A stretch of 20,317 bases of DNA from Cloacimonetes bacterium UBA4175 (GCA_002379855.1 DFUX01000095.1:1-20317); one strand, 5' to 3'. Shown: positions 1 through 6,811, counted from the first letter of the stretch. Made by a program: numbers and translations. Notes: generated from the letters alone by a model not told the origin.

Positions 1-15
1 CGGCAGCCCTTAACT

Positions 16-126
16 TACACTAATTAACACGAATTAAAAGAACAAAATAAGGGCAAATGCTGAACCTATATTACATCAATCCGCGGCAATCTGCGCTTTT
101 TATCCGCGTAAATCTGCGTGAACCGC
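16..126 (-). repeat. Dispersed repeat family C, copy 1 (inverted)
   Basis: This 111-bp stretch is the reverse complement of 12623-12733. The two align end to end without gaps, and I count about seven differences. Read on the minus strand it starts GCGGTTCACGCAGATTTACG, contains several related words (CGCAGATTTACGCGGAT, CGCGGATT, CCGCGGATT) and ends in an AT-rich part with repeated TTAATT/GTGTTAATT words. No coding potential is seen. On the minus strand it directly follows a half copy of family A, and a degenerate family A half also precedes the second copy, so A and C may travel together. Confidence 0.85.
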
Positions 127-127
127 T

Positions 128-150
128 TGACCCGGGATCCAGTCTTTTGT
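128..150 (-). repeat. Half copy of hairpin repeat family A (A1)
   Basis: On the minus strand this reads AAAAGACTGGATCCCGGGTCA, the left half of the family A hairpin. The right half (CCCGGGATGACA...) is missing, and family C sequence follows instead. It is a truncated or chimeric copy. The roughly 50 bases to its right (151-198) are AT-rich and show nothing I can assign. Confidence 0.7.
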
Positions 151-198
151 AAATGGTAACCAAGCTCCAAAACAAACGCAAGCAATATAGTATTACAT

Positions 199-356
199 TC
201 ACCAAATACAACGGCAATATTCTGCATAATCTTTCATAGCTCCCTCCCTTGCTGCTCCTCGCTTTGGTGCCATCATCCTTAGGTCATCCCTCACCGGGTT
301 AAGGATGACCTACGGAAAATATAGACTTAGCCCACCCTGTCAAATGAGGGCGGCAT
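199..356 (-). repeat. Dispersed repeat family B, partial inverted copy (B3)
   Basis: Read on the minus strand, this matches the 3' half of the family B copies at 7057-7341 and 12928-13138. Shared parts are GCCCTCATTTG, then CATCCTTAACCCGGTGAGGG, GATGACCTAAGGATGATGGC, and a 37-base tail ending in a purine-rich AAGGGAGGGAGCT before ATG (235-237). From that ATG a 12-codon frame runs to a TGA at 199-201. The middle part (about 310-340) is degenerate compared with the other copies. Confidence 0.75.
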
Positions 357-416
357 TTGTTTCAGGCAGGCGCATTATTTGGCAAGGGTCTCACCGCTTC
401 ACCTTTCCACGGTTTT

Positions 417-457
417 TTCCAAAAGACTGGATCACGGCTCGCTGTCCGGGATGACAG
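417..457 (+). repeat. Hairpin repeat family A copy (A2) inside a gene end
   Basis: The unit TTCCAAAAGACTGGATCACGG followed by CTCGCTGTCCGGGATGACAG belongs to the same family as 7374-7440 and 12862-12927. Its two stem halves no longer match fully (ATCACGG against CCGGGAT), as if two subfamilies had recombined. The copy supplies the stop codon (432-434) and the last eight codons of the minus-strand gene at 432-1172. Confidence 0.8.
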
Positions 458-1172
458 GGTTTTGGGGCCTGGCGGCAGCCTGCATGAACAGGCGCAGATA
501 GGTCTGGGCAAAGTCTTGTTTCTTATGGTGTTGTGCATCATTCACAAGCTTGTCCAGAAAGCGGCAAGCCTCAGGGCTGTGGGACATCAGCAGCAGTCTG
601 TGGCGGTGGTGAAAATCCATCACCGCTTCCGGAGTCAGCCCCTGTCTTTGCAGTTCCAGCCAGCGCCGCATGATGAAGACGCGCCCGATGAAGTTTTCCC
701 GCAGCAAAGGTTCCTGCAGGCGTCCCTCCTCCTCCACAGGCAGCAGGGGAAAGGCGCGCGTGAACTCACGGGCAAAGATACCCATGCCCTTCCTGGCCAC
801 GGTTCCGCCCCCAACGGGAAAGACCTTCACATGCTCCAGGCCGCAGGAGGGTGATTTGCTTTTGAAAACAAAGCCGCAGAGTTCCTCCTCCGCCAACCGG
901 GCGATAGCGAGCGAGCACCAGTCCAGCATCCGGGGCGTATGGTCGATGCCGCTGTTGACGGTTATCATGCGGGGTTTGCCGATTTCACCCACCAGCCGCA
1001 TGGGCTCGCGGGGAACGGGCAGGCCGCACTCCGTCTCCGGACAGACCGCAACGTATTGAACGTGGCGTCCCAGGGTCTCCACCAGCCAGTTGTCATATTT
1101 GTGCCGGCCGTCGTAGCGCACCTTGTTGCCCAGCAGGCAGGAAGAGATGCCCAGCTTCGGGATACTATCCAT
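432..1172 (-). CDS. DUF523 (YbbK-like) protein with truncated DUF1722 domain
   Basis: This 246-residue protein has an N-terminal DUF523 domain of about 150 residues (GISSCLLGNKVRYDG near residue 8, CPETECGLPVPREP near 44, FKSKSPSCG near 103). It then begins a DUF1722/YbgA domain (FIGRVFIMRRW, FHHRHRLLLMSHSPEA). In DUF523-DUF1722 fusions the second domain normally continues for roughly 70 more residues through NVLQH and NPYP-like motifs. Here it stops after MQAAARP, and the last residues PVIPDSEP and the TGA are encoded by repeat A2. No downstream remnant was found between 1 and 431. The biochemical role of these families is not established; DUF523 conserves cysteines that may bind metal. The start is ATG 1172, with AGAAAGGAG just upstream. 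It is divergent from the iron locus and may be a decaying gene. Confidence 0.85.
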   Translation of the reverse strand: MDSIPKLGISSCLLGNKVRYDGRHKYDNWLVETLGRHVQYVAVCPETECGLPVPREPMRLVGEIGKPRMITVNSGIDHTPRMLDWCSLAIARLAEEELCGFVFKSKSPSCGLEHVKVFPVGGGTVARKGMGIFAREFTRAFPLLPVEEEGRLQEPLLRENFIGRVFIMRRWLELQRQGLTPEAVMDFHHRHRLLLMSHSPEACRFLDKLVNDAQHHKKQDFAQTYLRLFMQAAARPQNPVIPDSEP

Positions 1173-1310
1173 TCAAACTCCTTTCTGTGGCAGGATCGTG
1201 AACTGATACCGCATCCTTTGGCAGGCTTTGATCTTTGGCAAGCACTTTTTTGGGCGGGGGATAAGAGTCCGTTGGTGTCCTTGCTATACCAGATATGGCG
1301 GGTAAGCTAA

Positions 1311-1388
1311 TATAATAAAGGTTTTCTTAGCAAGCGGGAGCCGTTCAGGTATGCCGCAAGTGAAATATCGAACGGCATCTTTTTTTCG
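1311..1388 (+). ncRNA. Candidate short transcript: TATAAT box followed by a terminator
   Basis: A perfect TATAAT lies at 1311-1316, and about 25 bases later a terminator-like hairpin begins (1340-1376, T-run to 1387). This would give an RNA of roughly 65 nt starting near 1322. No -35 close to consensus is visible at the right distance, and no open frame fits. It could instead be an unlinked terminator plus a chance AT-rich box. The rest of the 336-bp gap between 1173 and 1508 holds only the ribosome-binding site of the minus-strand gene and the promoter described next. Confidence 0.3.
1340..1388 (+). terminator. Rho-independent terminator-like hairpin with two alternative stems
   Basis: GCCGTTC (1340-1346) pairs with GAACGGC (1370-1376), and the run CTTTTTTT follows. 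A second, mutually exclusive pairing uses ATGCCG (1351-1356) with CGGCAT (1373-1378), which sits even closer to the T-run. No plus-strand gene ends upstream, so it either ends a small RNA or shields the iron-locus promoter from read-through. Confidence 0.55.
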
Positions 1389-1448
1389 CAACCCGCGGCT
1401 TTACGCCCTCGTTCAAACGCACTCACTGCACTGTTTTGCACATTTCGG

Positions 1449-1476
1449 TTGACAAAATATTAGGCAAGCCTAACTT
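1449..1476 (+). promoter_or_regulatory. Sigma70-type promoter with overlapping DtxR/IdeR-like operator
   Basis: The -35 is TTGACA (1449-1454) and the -10 is TAACTT (1471-1476), with a 16-base spacer. Across the spacer and -10 lies the palindrome TTAGGCAAGCCTAA (1460-1473), close to the published DtxR/IdeR box TTAGGTTAGCCTAACCTAA. A metal-loaded DtxR-family protein bound here would block RNA polymerase. The gene just downstream encodes such a protein, which implies autoregulation. Confidence 0.8.
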
Positions 1477-1508
1477 TGCGCCAGCAATACGAAAATCGAG
1501 GTAAAAAG

Positions 1509-2270
1509 ATGTCTGAAATGGTATTAAGTAAAAGCCTGGAAGACTATTTGGAAGTGATCTATCACATTGTTGTGGTGGAGCAAGCTGCCAAAGCCAAAGA
1601 CATCGCCCAGAAAATGCAAGTCAAGGCCTCTTCCGTAACCGGCGCTTTGAGGCAGTTGGCAGAACGAGACCTCGTAAACTACTCTCCCTATGATCAGATC
1701 ACCCTCACCAGGAAGGGCATGGAGGTGGCTCAGGATGTTGTTAGAAGGCATGAAGTGCTAAAGGATTTCCTCATCAAGGTGCTTTCCATAGATGAATCCG
1801 AAGCGGATAGCGTCGCGTGCCAGATGGAGCATGCCGTCACCACGGAGATAATCGATAGATTTACGAAGTTCATAGAGTTTGTGGAGCGCTGTCCGCGGGC
1901 GGGTGATTCATGGATCAAGGGCTTTGATTATTATTGCGGCGAGAAACCGCAGGCGGACTATTGCCGCAAATGCATTACGCAGACTGTTGAAAACTTTGAG
2001 ACTAACTTAAAATCAGGAGATGAAATGAACGAATCTACGGTTCGCCTTAACCAGGTAAAGCCGGGCTCAAGGGTAAAGATCACGACAAACAAGCTCTCCG
2101 GGGTCACCGCACGCAGGTTTCAGGAAATGGGGCTCACCATCGGTTCCATCGTGAAAGTTGAGCGGGTCGCGCCCCTCGGGGATCCCGTGGAAATCATTGT
2201 GAAGGGATACAACCTCTCCCTTCGCAAAGAGGATTTGGACAAAATTGAGGGAATCCTGCTGGAGGATTGA
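1509..2270 (+). CDS. DtxR-family metal-dependent repressor fused to FeoA domain
   Basis: The 253-residue protein has a winged-helix DNA-binding domain (about 1-75), a metal-binding and dimerisation domain (76-135), a cysteine-containing linker (C128, C143, C152, C155) and a C-terminal FeoA/SH3-like domain (about 176-250). By alignment from memory with known structures, D12 and E15 occupy the positions of MntR D8 and E11, while C104, E107 and H108 match DtxR C102, E105 and H106. H81 matches H79. It therefore mixes manganese-sensor and iron-sensor ligands. It is predicted to repress this locus when iron is replete. I chose ATG 1509 (GAGGT at 1498-1502) over the upstream TTG at 1476, because that TTG lies within the promoter. 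It overlaps the next gene by one base. Confidence 0.92.
   Translation: MSEMVLSKSLEDYLEVIYHIVVVEQAAKAKDIAQKMQVKASSVTGALRQLAERDLVNYSPYDQITLTRKGMEVAQDVVRRHEVLKDFLIKVLSIDESEADSVACQMEHAVTTEIIDRFTKFIEFVERCPRAGDSWIKGFDYYCGEKPQADYCRKCITQTVENFETNLKSGDEMNESTVRLNQVKPGSRVKITTNKLSGVTARRFQEMGLTIGSIVKVERVAPLGDPVEIIVKGYNLSLRKEDLDKIEGILLED
2015..2270 (+). other. Internal ribosome-binding site and in-frame start for a separate FeoA
   Basis: Inside the fusion gene, AGGAG (2015-2019) lies five bases before an in-frame ATG (2025-2027, Met173), exactly at the boundary between the cysteine linker and the FeoA domain. Translation from here would give an 81-residue FeoA of normal size. The site is as good as the real starts of neighbouring genes, so this locus may produce both a regulator-FeoA fusion and a free FeoA. 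Confidence 0.5.
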
Positions 2271-2479
2271 TGCACAAAAACTGCCTGCGGAAAGGAAAGA
2301 AACACCGGCTTGCTTCCATAGAAGCGAGCGATAGCATCGTAAGACACCTGAACGGGATGGGTTTTGTGAATGGAGTGGAATTTGAGATCATTTCAGACTA
2401 CAACCCATACATCATCGAGCTTAAGGGTAGCAGACTGGCTCTCAGTGCCGAGCTACTCCAATGCTTCAGAGTGAGCTGA
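2270..2479 (+). CDS. feoA: FeoA-domain ferrous iron transport accessory protein
   Basis: This small 69-residue protein has FeoA family hallmarks: a central LNGMGFVNGVEFEII segment, YIIELKGSRLALS and a short hydrophobic C-terminus. FeoA is a cytoplasmic SH3-like protein that supports FeoB activity. The start ATG at 2270 overlaps the stop of the preceding gene (TGATG), with GGAGGA at 2261-2266, so translation is coupled. It is the second FeoA-type domain in the locus. It is somewhat divergent, with a basic N-terminus (CLRKGKKHR) and two cysteines near its ends. Confidence 0.85.
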   Translation: MHKNCLRKGKKHRLASIEASDSIVRHLNGMGFVNGVEFEIISDYNPYIIELKGSRLALSAELLQCFRVS

Positions 2480-2488
2480 TATTTTTTT
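2451..2488 (+). terminator. Possible terminator overlapping the feoA stop codon
   Basis: AGCTACTC (2451-2458) can pair with GAGT-G-AGCT (2469-2477, one bulged G) around a 10-base loop. GATA and seven Ts (2482-2488) follow. The stem is short and overlaps the feoA stop, so it may only attenuate. It would partly separate the regulator-feoA unit from feoB, which has its own promoter. Confidence 0.35.
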
Positions 2489-2515
2489 GCCAACAATGTT
2501 AGGCAAGACTAAGTT
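2487..2515 (+). promoter_or_regulatory. feoB promoter with second DtxR/IdeR-like operator
   Basis: TTGCCA (2487-2492), a 17-base spacer and TAAGTT (2510-2515) form a promoter in which TTAGGCAAGACTAA (2499-2512) covers the end of the spacer and the -10. It differs from the first operator at one position in 14 and occupies the same place relative to the promoter, so both units are probably repressed by the same regulator. Confidence 0.75.
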
Positions 2516-2547
2516 TATCGCAATTCCAAATATACAGGAGACAGGAA

Positions 2548-4653
2548 ATGAAAATGATAGCTCTCGCGGGGAACCCCAACGCGGGGAAGACGACGGTCTT
2601 TAATGGATTGACCGGCACCCGCCAACACGTGGGCAACTACCCTGGGGTAACGGTTGAAATAAAAAAAGGAGTAATAAAGAAGACGGATTTCGCCTTGGTT
2701 GACCTGCCTGGTATCTACAGCCTTACTCCCTATTCCGAGGAAGAACGGGTGGCCCGCAACATGCTGTGGAAAGAGAACCCGGACTTGATAGTAAACGTGG
2801 TTGACTCCTCCAATCTGGAGCGCAATCTATATCTGACCCTGCAGCTTATGGAGTTTGGCATTCCGGTTGTGCTGAACCTGAATATGCAGGATCTCGCCCT
2901 TGCCAAAGGCTGGAAGATAGACACCAAAAAGTTGTCGCAAACCATGGGGCTTCCAGTGGTGGAGACCGTGGGACATAAGAACAAGGGTTTTGATGAGCTG
3001 ATAAAAAGCGTGAAGGTTGCCCTCGGAGCATCCCAAAGGGTTTCCCAAACAGCCCACTTTTCGGACAGCGTAAACCGGGCCCTGGATATCCTGGAAAAGA
3101 AGCTTTCCAAAGAGAATGCTTCGGGCGCTTCGCGTTGGCTGGCTCTCAAGCTCCTGGAAGGTGATCCGGACATTGAACAAGAGATCGCCAACGCAGAAAT
3201 CAAGCAAACCGCCAGGGAACTGGTAAACGATCTGGAGAGAGAACATAACAAGGAAATCGAAACCCTGTTGGCAGAACAGAGATACAAGTATATTGAAGGC
3301 GTCTTTTTGCAATGCGTCAGCTCCAAGCTGTCCTTTAAAAAGCCCCTTAGCAGCAAAATCGACGCCATCGTGTTAAACAAATATGCCGGCATCCCGATCT
3401 TTCTGATCATGATGTACTTGGTATTTCAGCTTACCTTTACAGTCGGGGAGCCTATGATGGGTTGGGTGGAAAGCGCCTTCGCGTGGCTGGGAGATTTGAT
3501 AGCAAGCTTTTGGCCCGAGGGATCCGAATCGTTGTTAAAATCACTGCTCGTGGATGGTATTATCGGTGGAGTGGGAGGAGTGTTGGTGTTTTTACCGAAT
3601 ATTCTGCTCCTCTTTTTGGCCATCTCTATCCTGGAAGATAGTGGCTACATGGCGAGAGCAGCCTTTATCATGGACAGGTTGATGAACAAGATCGGGCTGC
3701 ATGGCAAAAGCTTTATCCCGATGTTGATAGGATTTGGGTGTTCCGTCCCCGCGATTATGGCAACCAGAACCCTGGACAACAGAAGAGACAGGCTGGTTAC
3801 GATGCTGGTGGTTCCCCTGATGAGCTGTGGAGCCAGGCTTCCGATCTACACTCTGATCATCCCAGCCTTTTTCCCGTCCAAATGGCATGCCCCAATGCTG
3901 TGGTTGATCTACATCATCGGAATCCTCTTGGCCATCATCTCGGCAAAGCTTATGCGGGTAACCATCTTCAAAGGGGAAACAGTGCCCTTTATGATGGAGC
4001 TTCCCCCCTATCATTTCCCCTCCCTCAAAGGGACTCTTATCCACATGTGGGACAGGGGTAAACTCTACCTCCAAAAAGCCGGTACGCTGATCTTGGGGTT
4101 ATCCATCCTGCTTTGGGCTCTGTCCACTTTTCCCATGCTCTCCAAAGAAAGAATAGAGGAATACGATGCTCAAAGGGAAACAATCGTTCAGTCCGAACTG
4201 GCGGATTCACTGCAAGCGATACAGTTATCAGCCCTGGATAACCTTCAGGCTGAAGAAAGCGTGGAATATAGCGCCGCGGGGAGATTGGGCAAATTTATCG
4301 AGCCCGTCATCGTCCCCATGGGCTTTGATTGGCGGATAGGAACATCCCTGGTTGGAGCTTTTGCCGCAAAAGAAGTCTTTGTATCCACGCTTGGCGTAGT
4401 TTATTCCGTTGGCGATGCAGATGAGGAATCAGAATCCCTGAGAAGCAAACTGAAAAAAAACTACGATCCTTTGATTGCTTTTTGTATAATGCTGTTTTCT
4501 TTGATCAGCGCCCCCTGTATGGCTACCATCGCCGTGACAAAGAGAGAATCCAACTCCTGGAAATGGGCGATGTTTCAATTGATTGGCCTTACGCTGCTGG
4601 CATACTTCATTACAGTCGCAGTGTATCAAATTGGCAGATTAGCTGGATTATAG
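2548..4653 (+). CDS. feoB: Ferrous iron transporter FeoB
   Basis: This 701-residue inner-membrane Fe(II) transporter has an N-terminal G domain: G1 GNPNAGKT (8-15), a GVTVE segment (33-37), G3 DLPG (52-55) and G4 NMQD (112-115). A helical spacer follows (about 165-270). The membrane part starts near 278 and carries the two conserved gate motifs GCSVPA (397-402) and SCGARLP (426-432), plus SAPCMATIAV (654-663) near the C-terminus. The G5 region reads TVGHKNKG where many homologues have a Ser-Ala pair. Length is normal for the family. The ATG at 2548 is preceded by AGGAG. The ribosome-binding site of the next gene overlaps its TAG stop. It is expected to import Fe(II) under low-oxygen, low-iron conditions. 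Confidence 0.97.
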   Translation: MKMIALAGNPNAGKTTVFNGLTGTRQHVGNYPGVTVEIKKGVIKKTDFALVDLPGIYSLTPYSEEERVARNMLWKENPDLIVNVVDSSNLERNLYLTLQLMEFGIPVVLNLNMQDLALAKGWKIDTKKLSQTMGLPVVETVGHKNKGFDELIKSVKVALGASQRVSQTAHFSDSVNRALDILEKKLSKENASGASRWLALKLLEGDPDIEQEIANAEIKQTARELVNDLEREHNKEIETLLAEQRYKYIEGVFLQCVSSKLSFKKPLSSKIDAIVLNKYAGIPIFLIMMYLVFQLTFTVGEPMMGWVESAFAWLGDLIASFWPEGSESLLKSLLVDGIIGGVGGVLVFLPNILLLFLAISILEDSGYMARAAFIMDRLMNKIGLHGKSFIPMLIGFGCSVPAIMATRTLDNRRDRLVTMLVVPLMSCGARLPIYTLIIPAFFPSKWHAPMLWLIYIIGILLAIISAKLMRVTIFKGETVPFMMELPPYHFPSLKGTLIHMWDRGKLYLQKAGTLILGLSILLWALSTFPMLSKERIEEYDAQRETIVQSELADSLQAIQLSALDNLQAEESVEYSAAGRLGKFIEPVIVPMGFDWRIGTSLVGAFAAKEVFVSTLGVVYSVGDADEESESLRSKLKKNYDPLIAFCIMLFSLISAPCMATIAVTKRESNSWKWAMFQLIGLTLLAYFITVAVYQIGRLAGL

Positions 4654-4663
4654 GAGCTTTAAC

Positions 4664-4858
4664 ATGGATCTGATAATAGTTCTCATAATTGTCCTATGCT
4701 CAATTATCTATCTGGTTTACAAAGGATACAGAATAGCAACAAAACGCTCTGCTGCCTGTAGTTGCGGTTTGCGGCAGACATCCTGCCATGGTTCATGTAG
4801 CATGTGCCCGGCGGCGGGGGAATCTAAAAAGGCCAGTGTAGAGGCAGATAAACCGTAA
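4664..4858 (+). CDS. FeoB-associated Cys-rich membrane protein
   Basis: The 64-residue protein has one N-terminal membrane helix (about 2-22, LIIVLIIVLCSIIYLVY), a basic stretch (KGYRIATKR) and five clustered cysteines (C32, C34, C41, C45, C48). This is the architecture of the small FeoB-associated Cys-rich protein found after feoB in many anaerobes. Positive charges after the helix suggest a cytoplasmic cysteine tail, possibly a metal or redox site acting with FeoB. Its function is not established. It starts 10 bases after feoB, with TAGGAG overlapping the feoB stop, so it is in the same transcript. Confidence 0.85.
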   Translation: MDLIIVLIIVLCSIIYLVYKGYRIATKRSAACSCGLRQTSCHGSCSMCPAAGESKKASVEADKP

Positions 4859-4912
4859 CTGACTTTCAAACATAGTCATAACAATGCTAATTATAGGATA
4901 AAAGAGGTTATC

Positions 4913-5920
4913 ATGAAATTCATTACTGCAATTTGTTTTACCTTGTTTGTGTGCGCATTATCTGCCCAGATAGAGCCTCCACAAACCCATATTTCAATCA
5001 TGCTTGACGCCAAATTCTTTCGGGGAGACAGAGCAAATGACGGTAGCTATGACAACGCAAACCGGTTCCAGGTAAGAAAGGCGGAAATATGCTTTGAAGG
5101 TGAGTTGGCCGACCGCGCCGAGTATTCGACCGCCATCGGAATGTGTACCTGCTCCGGAAACGCTGCAACTGTGGATATTCCTGAAGCAGAGATTATGTAC
5201 AAGCTGCATCGCAACATAAAACTCGGCCTGCGAAAGGGACACGTATTGAGAGGCTTCACTTCCAGAATTGAATGTGATGGCCTTTTAGCATCGGAAAAGC
5301 CGCATTATTCGTTAACTTTTGGTTCCTGCCATCCGATTGGCATTGTGGCCAGCTCCCATCATGAACTGCCACATAATATGGTCATTGAAACGGAGATAAG
5401 CGCCCTTAATGGTGGCAACTCAACTCTTGATAATGAACATGAATACAATTGTGGTGTGGTATTCCAAACCCCTGTGCCCGGGTTATCGGCCATTGCTGTC
5501 TATGACCACGTGAATAGAAAGTATTATGACTCATTATTCAATCAGTATTCAAAGAACGGATATAGGTGGGCGGCTGGATTGGAATATATGGCCCATTCTC
5601 TGTGGATAAGTTCTGAATATCAAAGAGGAAAAGGATTTGAGCGGGATGAGCAAAAAATGGAAGCCTGGTATATCCAAGCCGGTTGGGAAATTGGAACCAA
5701 CCTTAAGGCTTTGCCTGCCATCCAACCATATGCGTATTATGAAAACTGGAATAGAGACATTGGCGATGATGCCGTCAATCAGTATCTTGAATTGGGCATC
5801 AACTTCAAGACTCTGCCAAATTCAATGCTCAGGGTAGCTTACAAGTCAATGATAGACAAAGCTCCTGGCAGCCTTGCGGATCCTGATCAATTACTGGCCA
5901 GAATCCAGATATCGATATAG
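4913..5920 (+). CDS. Porin-like outer-membrane beta-barrel protein
   Basis: The 335-residue protein has a signal peptide (KFITAICFTLFVCALSA, likely cleavage after A18) and then alternating-residue beta strands typical of phosphate-selective-porin-like (OprP/OprO) barrels. The early RFQVRKAEICFEGEL segment resembles their first strands, and the chain ends with LLARIQISI. The mature part is unusual in having six cysteines (C60, C78, C80, C121, C139, C180) and a segment with H140, H149, H150 and H154. It follows the Cys-rich gene by 54 bases with GAGG before ATG. No strong promoter lies in the gap, although a weak TTTCAA...TAATTA pair is possible. Its position suggests a role in passing Fe(II) across the outer membrane, which is inference only. 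Confidence 0.75.
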   Translation: MKFITAICFTLFVCALSAQIEPPQTHISIMLDAKFFRGDRANDGSYDNANRFQVRKAEICFEGELADRAEYSTAIGMCTCSGNAATVDIPEAEIMYKLHRNIKLGLRKGHVLRGFTSRIECDGLLASEKPHYSLTFGSCHPIGIVASSHHELPHNMVIETEISALNGGNSTLDNEHEYNCGVVFQTPVPGLSAIAVYDHVNRKYYDSLFNQYSKNGYRWAAGLEYMAHSLWISSEYQRGKGFERDEQKMEAWYIQAGWEIGTNLKALPAIQPYAYYENWNRDIGDDAVNQYLELGINFKTLPNSMLRVAYKSMIDKAPGSLADPDQLLARIQISI

Positions 5921-5929
5921 GGGGACAAA

Positions 5930-6811
5930 ATGAAGAAAAACCTGGTTATGCTTTTACTGTTCATGTCGGTAGTTGCTGTAGTTGCGAAGACAATAAGCAT
6001 CAATCCTTCCGACGACATGTATTCCGATCCCAACCACGAAGGCATCACGCCCGTTATAACCGAGCTCTGGACTGCCAATTTTCCCAATACCGGACATTTT
6101 GAACGGATTATGATGCGCTTTAATCTGGATGAGTTACGGGCAGTTGACGTAAACTCTGCAATCCTGCACCTGACACGTTTCTATAGCTGTCCTTCAGGTG
6201 GAACGACTGCAACCAAATTCTATGCCATTAGTGAAAATTGGACAGAAGAAACCTGGAATCCTGCCGTTCATATCGCTTATTTTCAGGATATAAACATGAA
6301 TTATGTGTTTACAGGAACAGGCGGGAATGCCATTGTTCATTTTGAGATTGATATAACGGATTTAGTCAACCGATGGACAAGCGGTGAGATAGAGAACCAC
6401 GGATTTGTAATCGTGGCAAATCAAAATCAAAAATTCTCCAAATTCTACTCTAAAGAACACCCAAATGATTCTTACCGCCCCAAACTGACAATTGATTACA
6501 CACAGACCGATAATGAAGACATCTGCGACCCACCATTGCCCTTGTCTCTCTCAAACCATCCCAACCCCTTTAATCCGGAAACCACTATCTCAATGTATTT
6601 GCCTGAAGCAGGTGATGTCCGGATGCGTATTCTGAATATCCGGGGACAGGTAGTTCATGACATCGAAGTAACCGGTGCCTCCAAAGGATACCACAACTAT
6701 GTTTGGAATTCAAGAGACAGCGCTGGCAACCAGTTATCCAGCGGTGTTTATTTCTGCCGTCTTGAAACCAAAGCAGGAGTAGTTACCAAAAAGATGATCC
6801 TCCAAAAATGA
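5930..6811 (+). CDS. Secreted DNRLRE-type protein with type IX-like C-terminal sorting domain
   Basis: The 293-residue protein has a signal peptide (KNLVMLLLFMSVVAVVA), then a DNRLRE/CBM96-like beta domain (about 22-195: MMRFNLDEL, SAILHLTRF, WTEETWNP, FEIDITDLVNRWTSG, YRPKLTIDY). A C-terminal FlgD-like/type A sorting domain follows (205-293: HPNPFNPETTI, NIRGQVV, SGVYFCRLETKAG, KKMILQK). Such tails direct export and surface attachment in FCB bacteria. DNRLRE domains occur in adhesins and cell-wall or polysaccharide-associated proteins. It starts nine bases after the porin gene (GGGGG before ATG), so it is probably co-transcribed. Why a surface protein sits at the end of an iron locus is unknown. 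Island 2 begins right after it. Confidence 0.8.
   Translation: MKKNLVMLLLFMSVVAVVAKTISINPSDDMYSDPNHEGITPVITELWTANFPNTGHFERIMMRFNLDELRAVDVNSAILHLTRFYSCPSGGTTATKFYAISENWTEETWNPAVHIAYFQDINMNYVFTGTGGNAIVHFEIDITDLVNRWTSGEIENHGFVIVANQNQKFSKFYSKEHPNDSYRPKLTIDYTQTDNEDICDPPLPLSLSNHPNPFNPETTISMYLPEAGDVRMRILNIRGQVVHDIEVTGASKGYHNYVWNSRDSAGNQLSSGVYFCRLETKAGVVTKKMILQK

Noticed and set aside
411..463. GGTTTT on both sides of repeat A2 as a target-site duplication
   Set aside because: The left GGTT(T/G)TT stretch also precedes copy A4, so it belongs to the repeat itself.
357..854. Long plus-strand open frame over the DUF523 gene
   Set aside because: It is antisense to a recognisable DUF523 coding sequence, has no family features and no ribosome-binding site.
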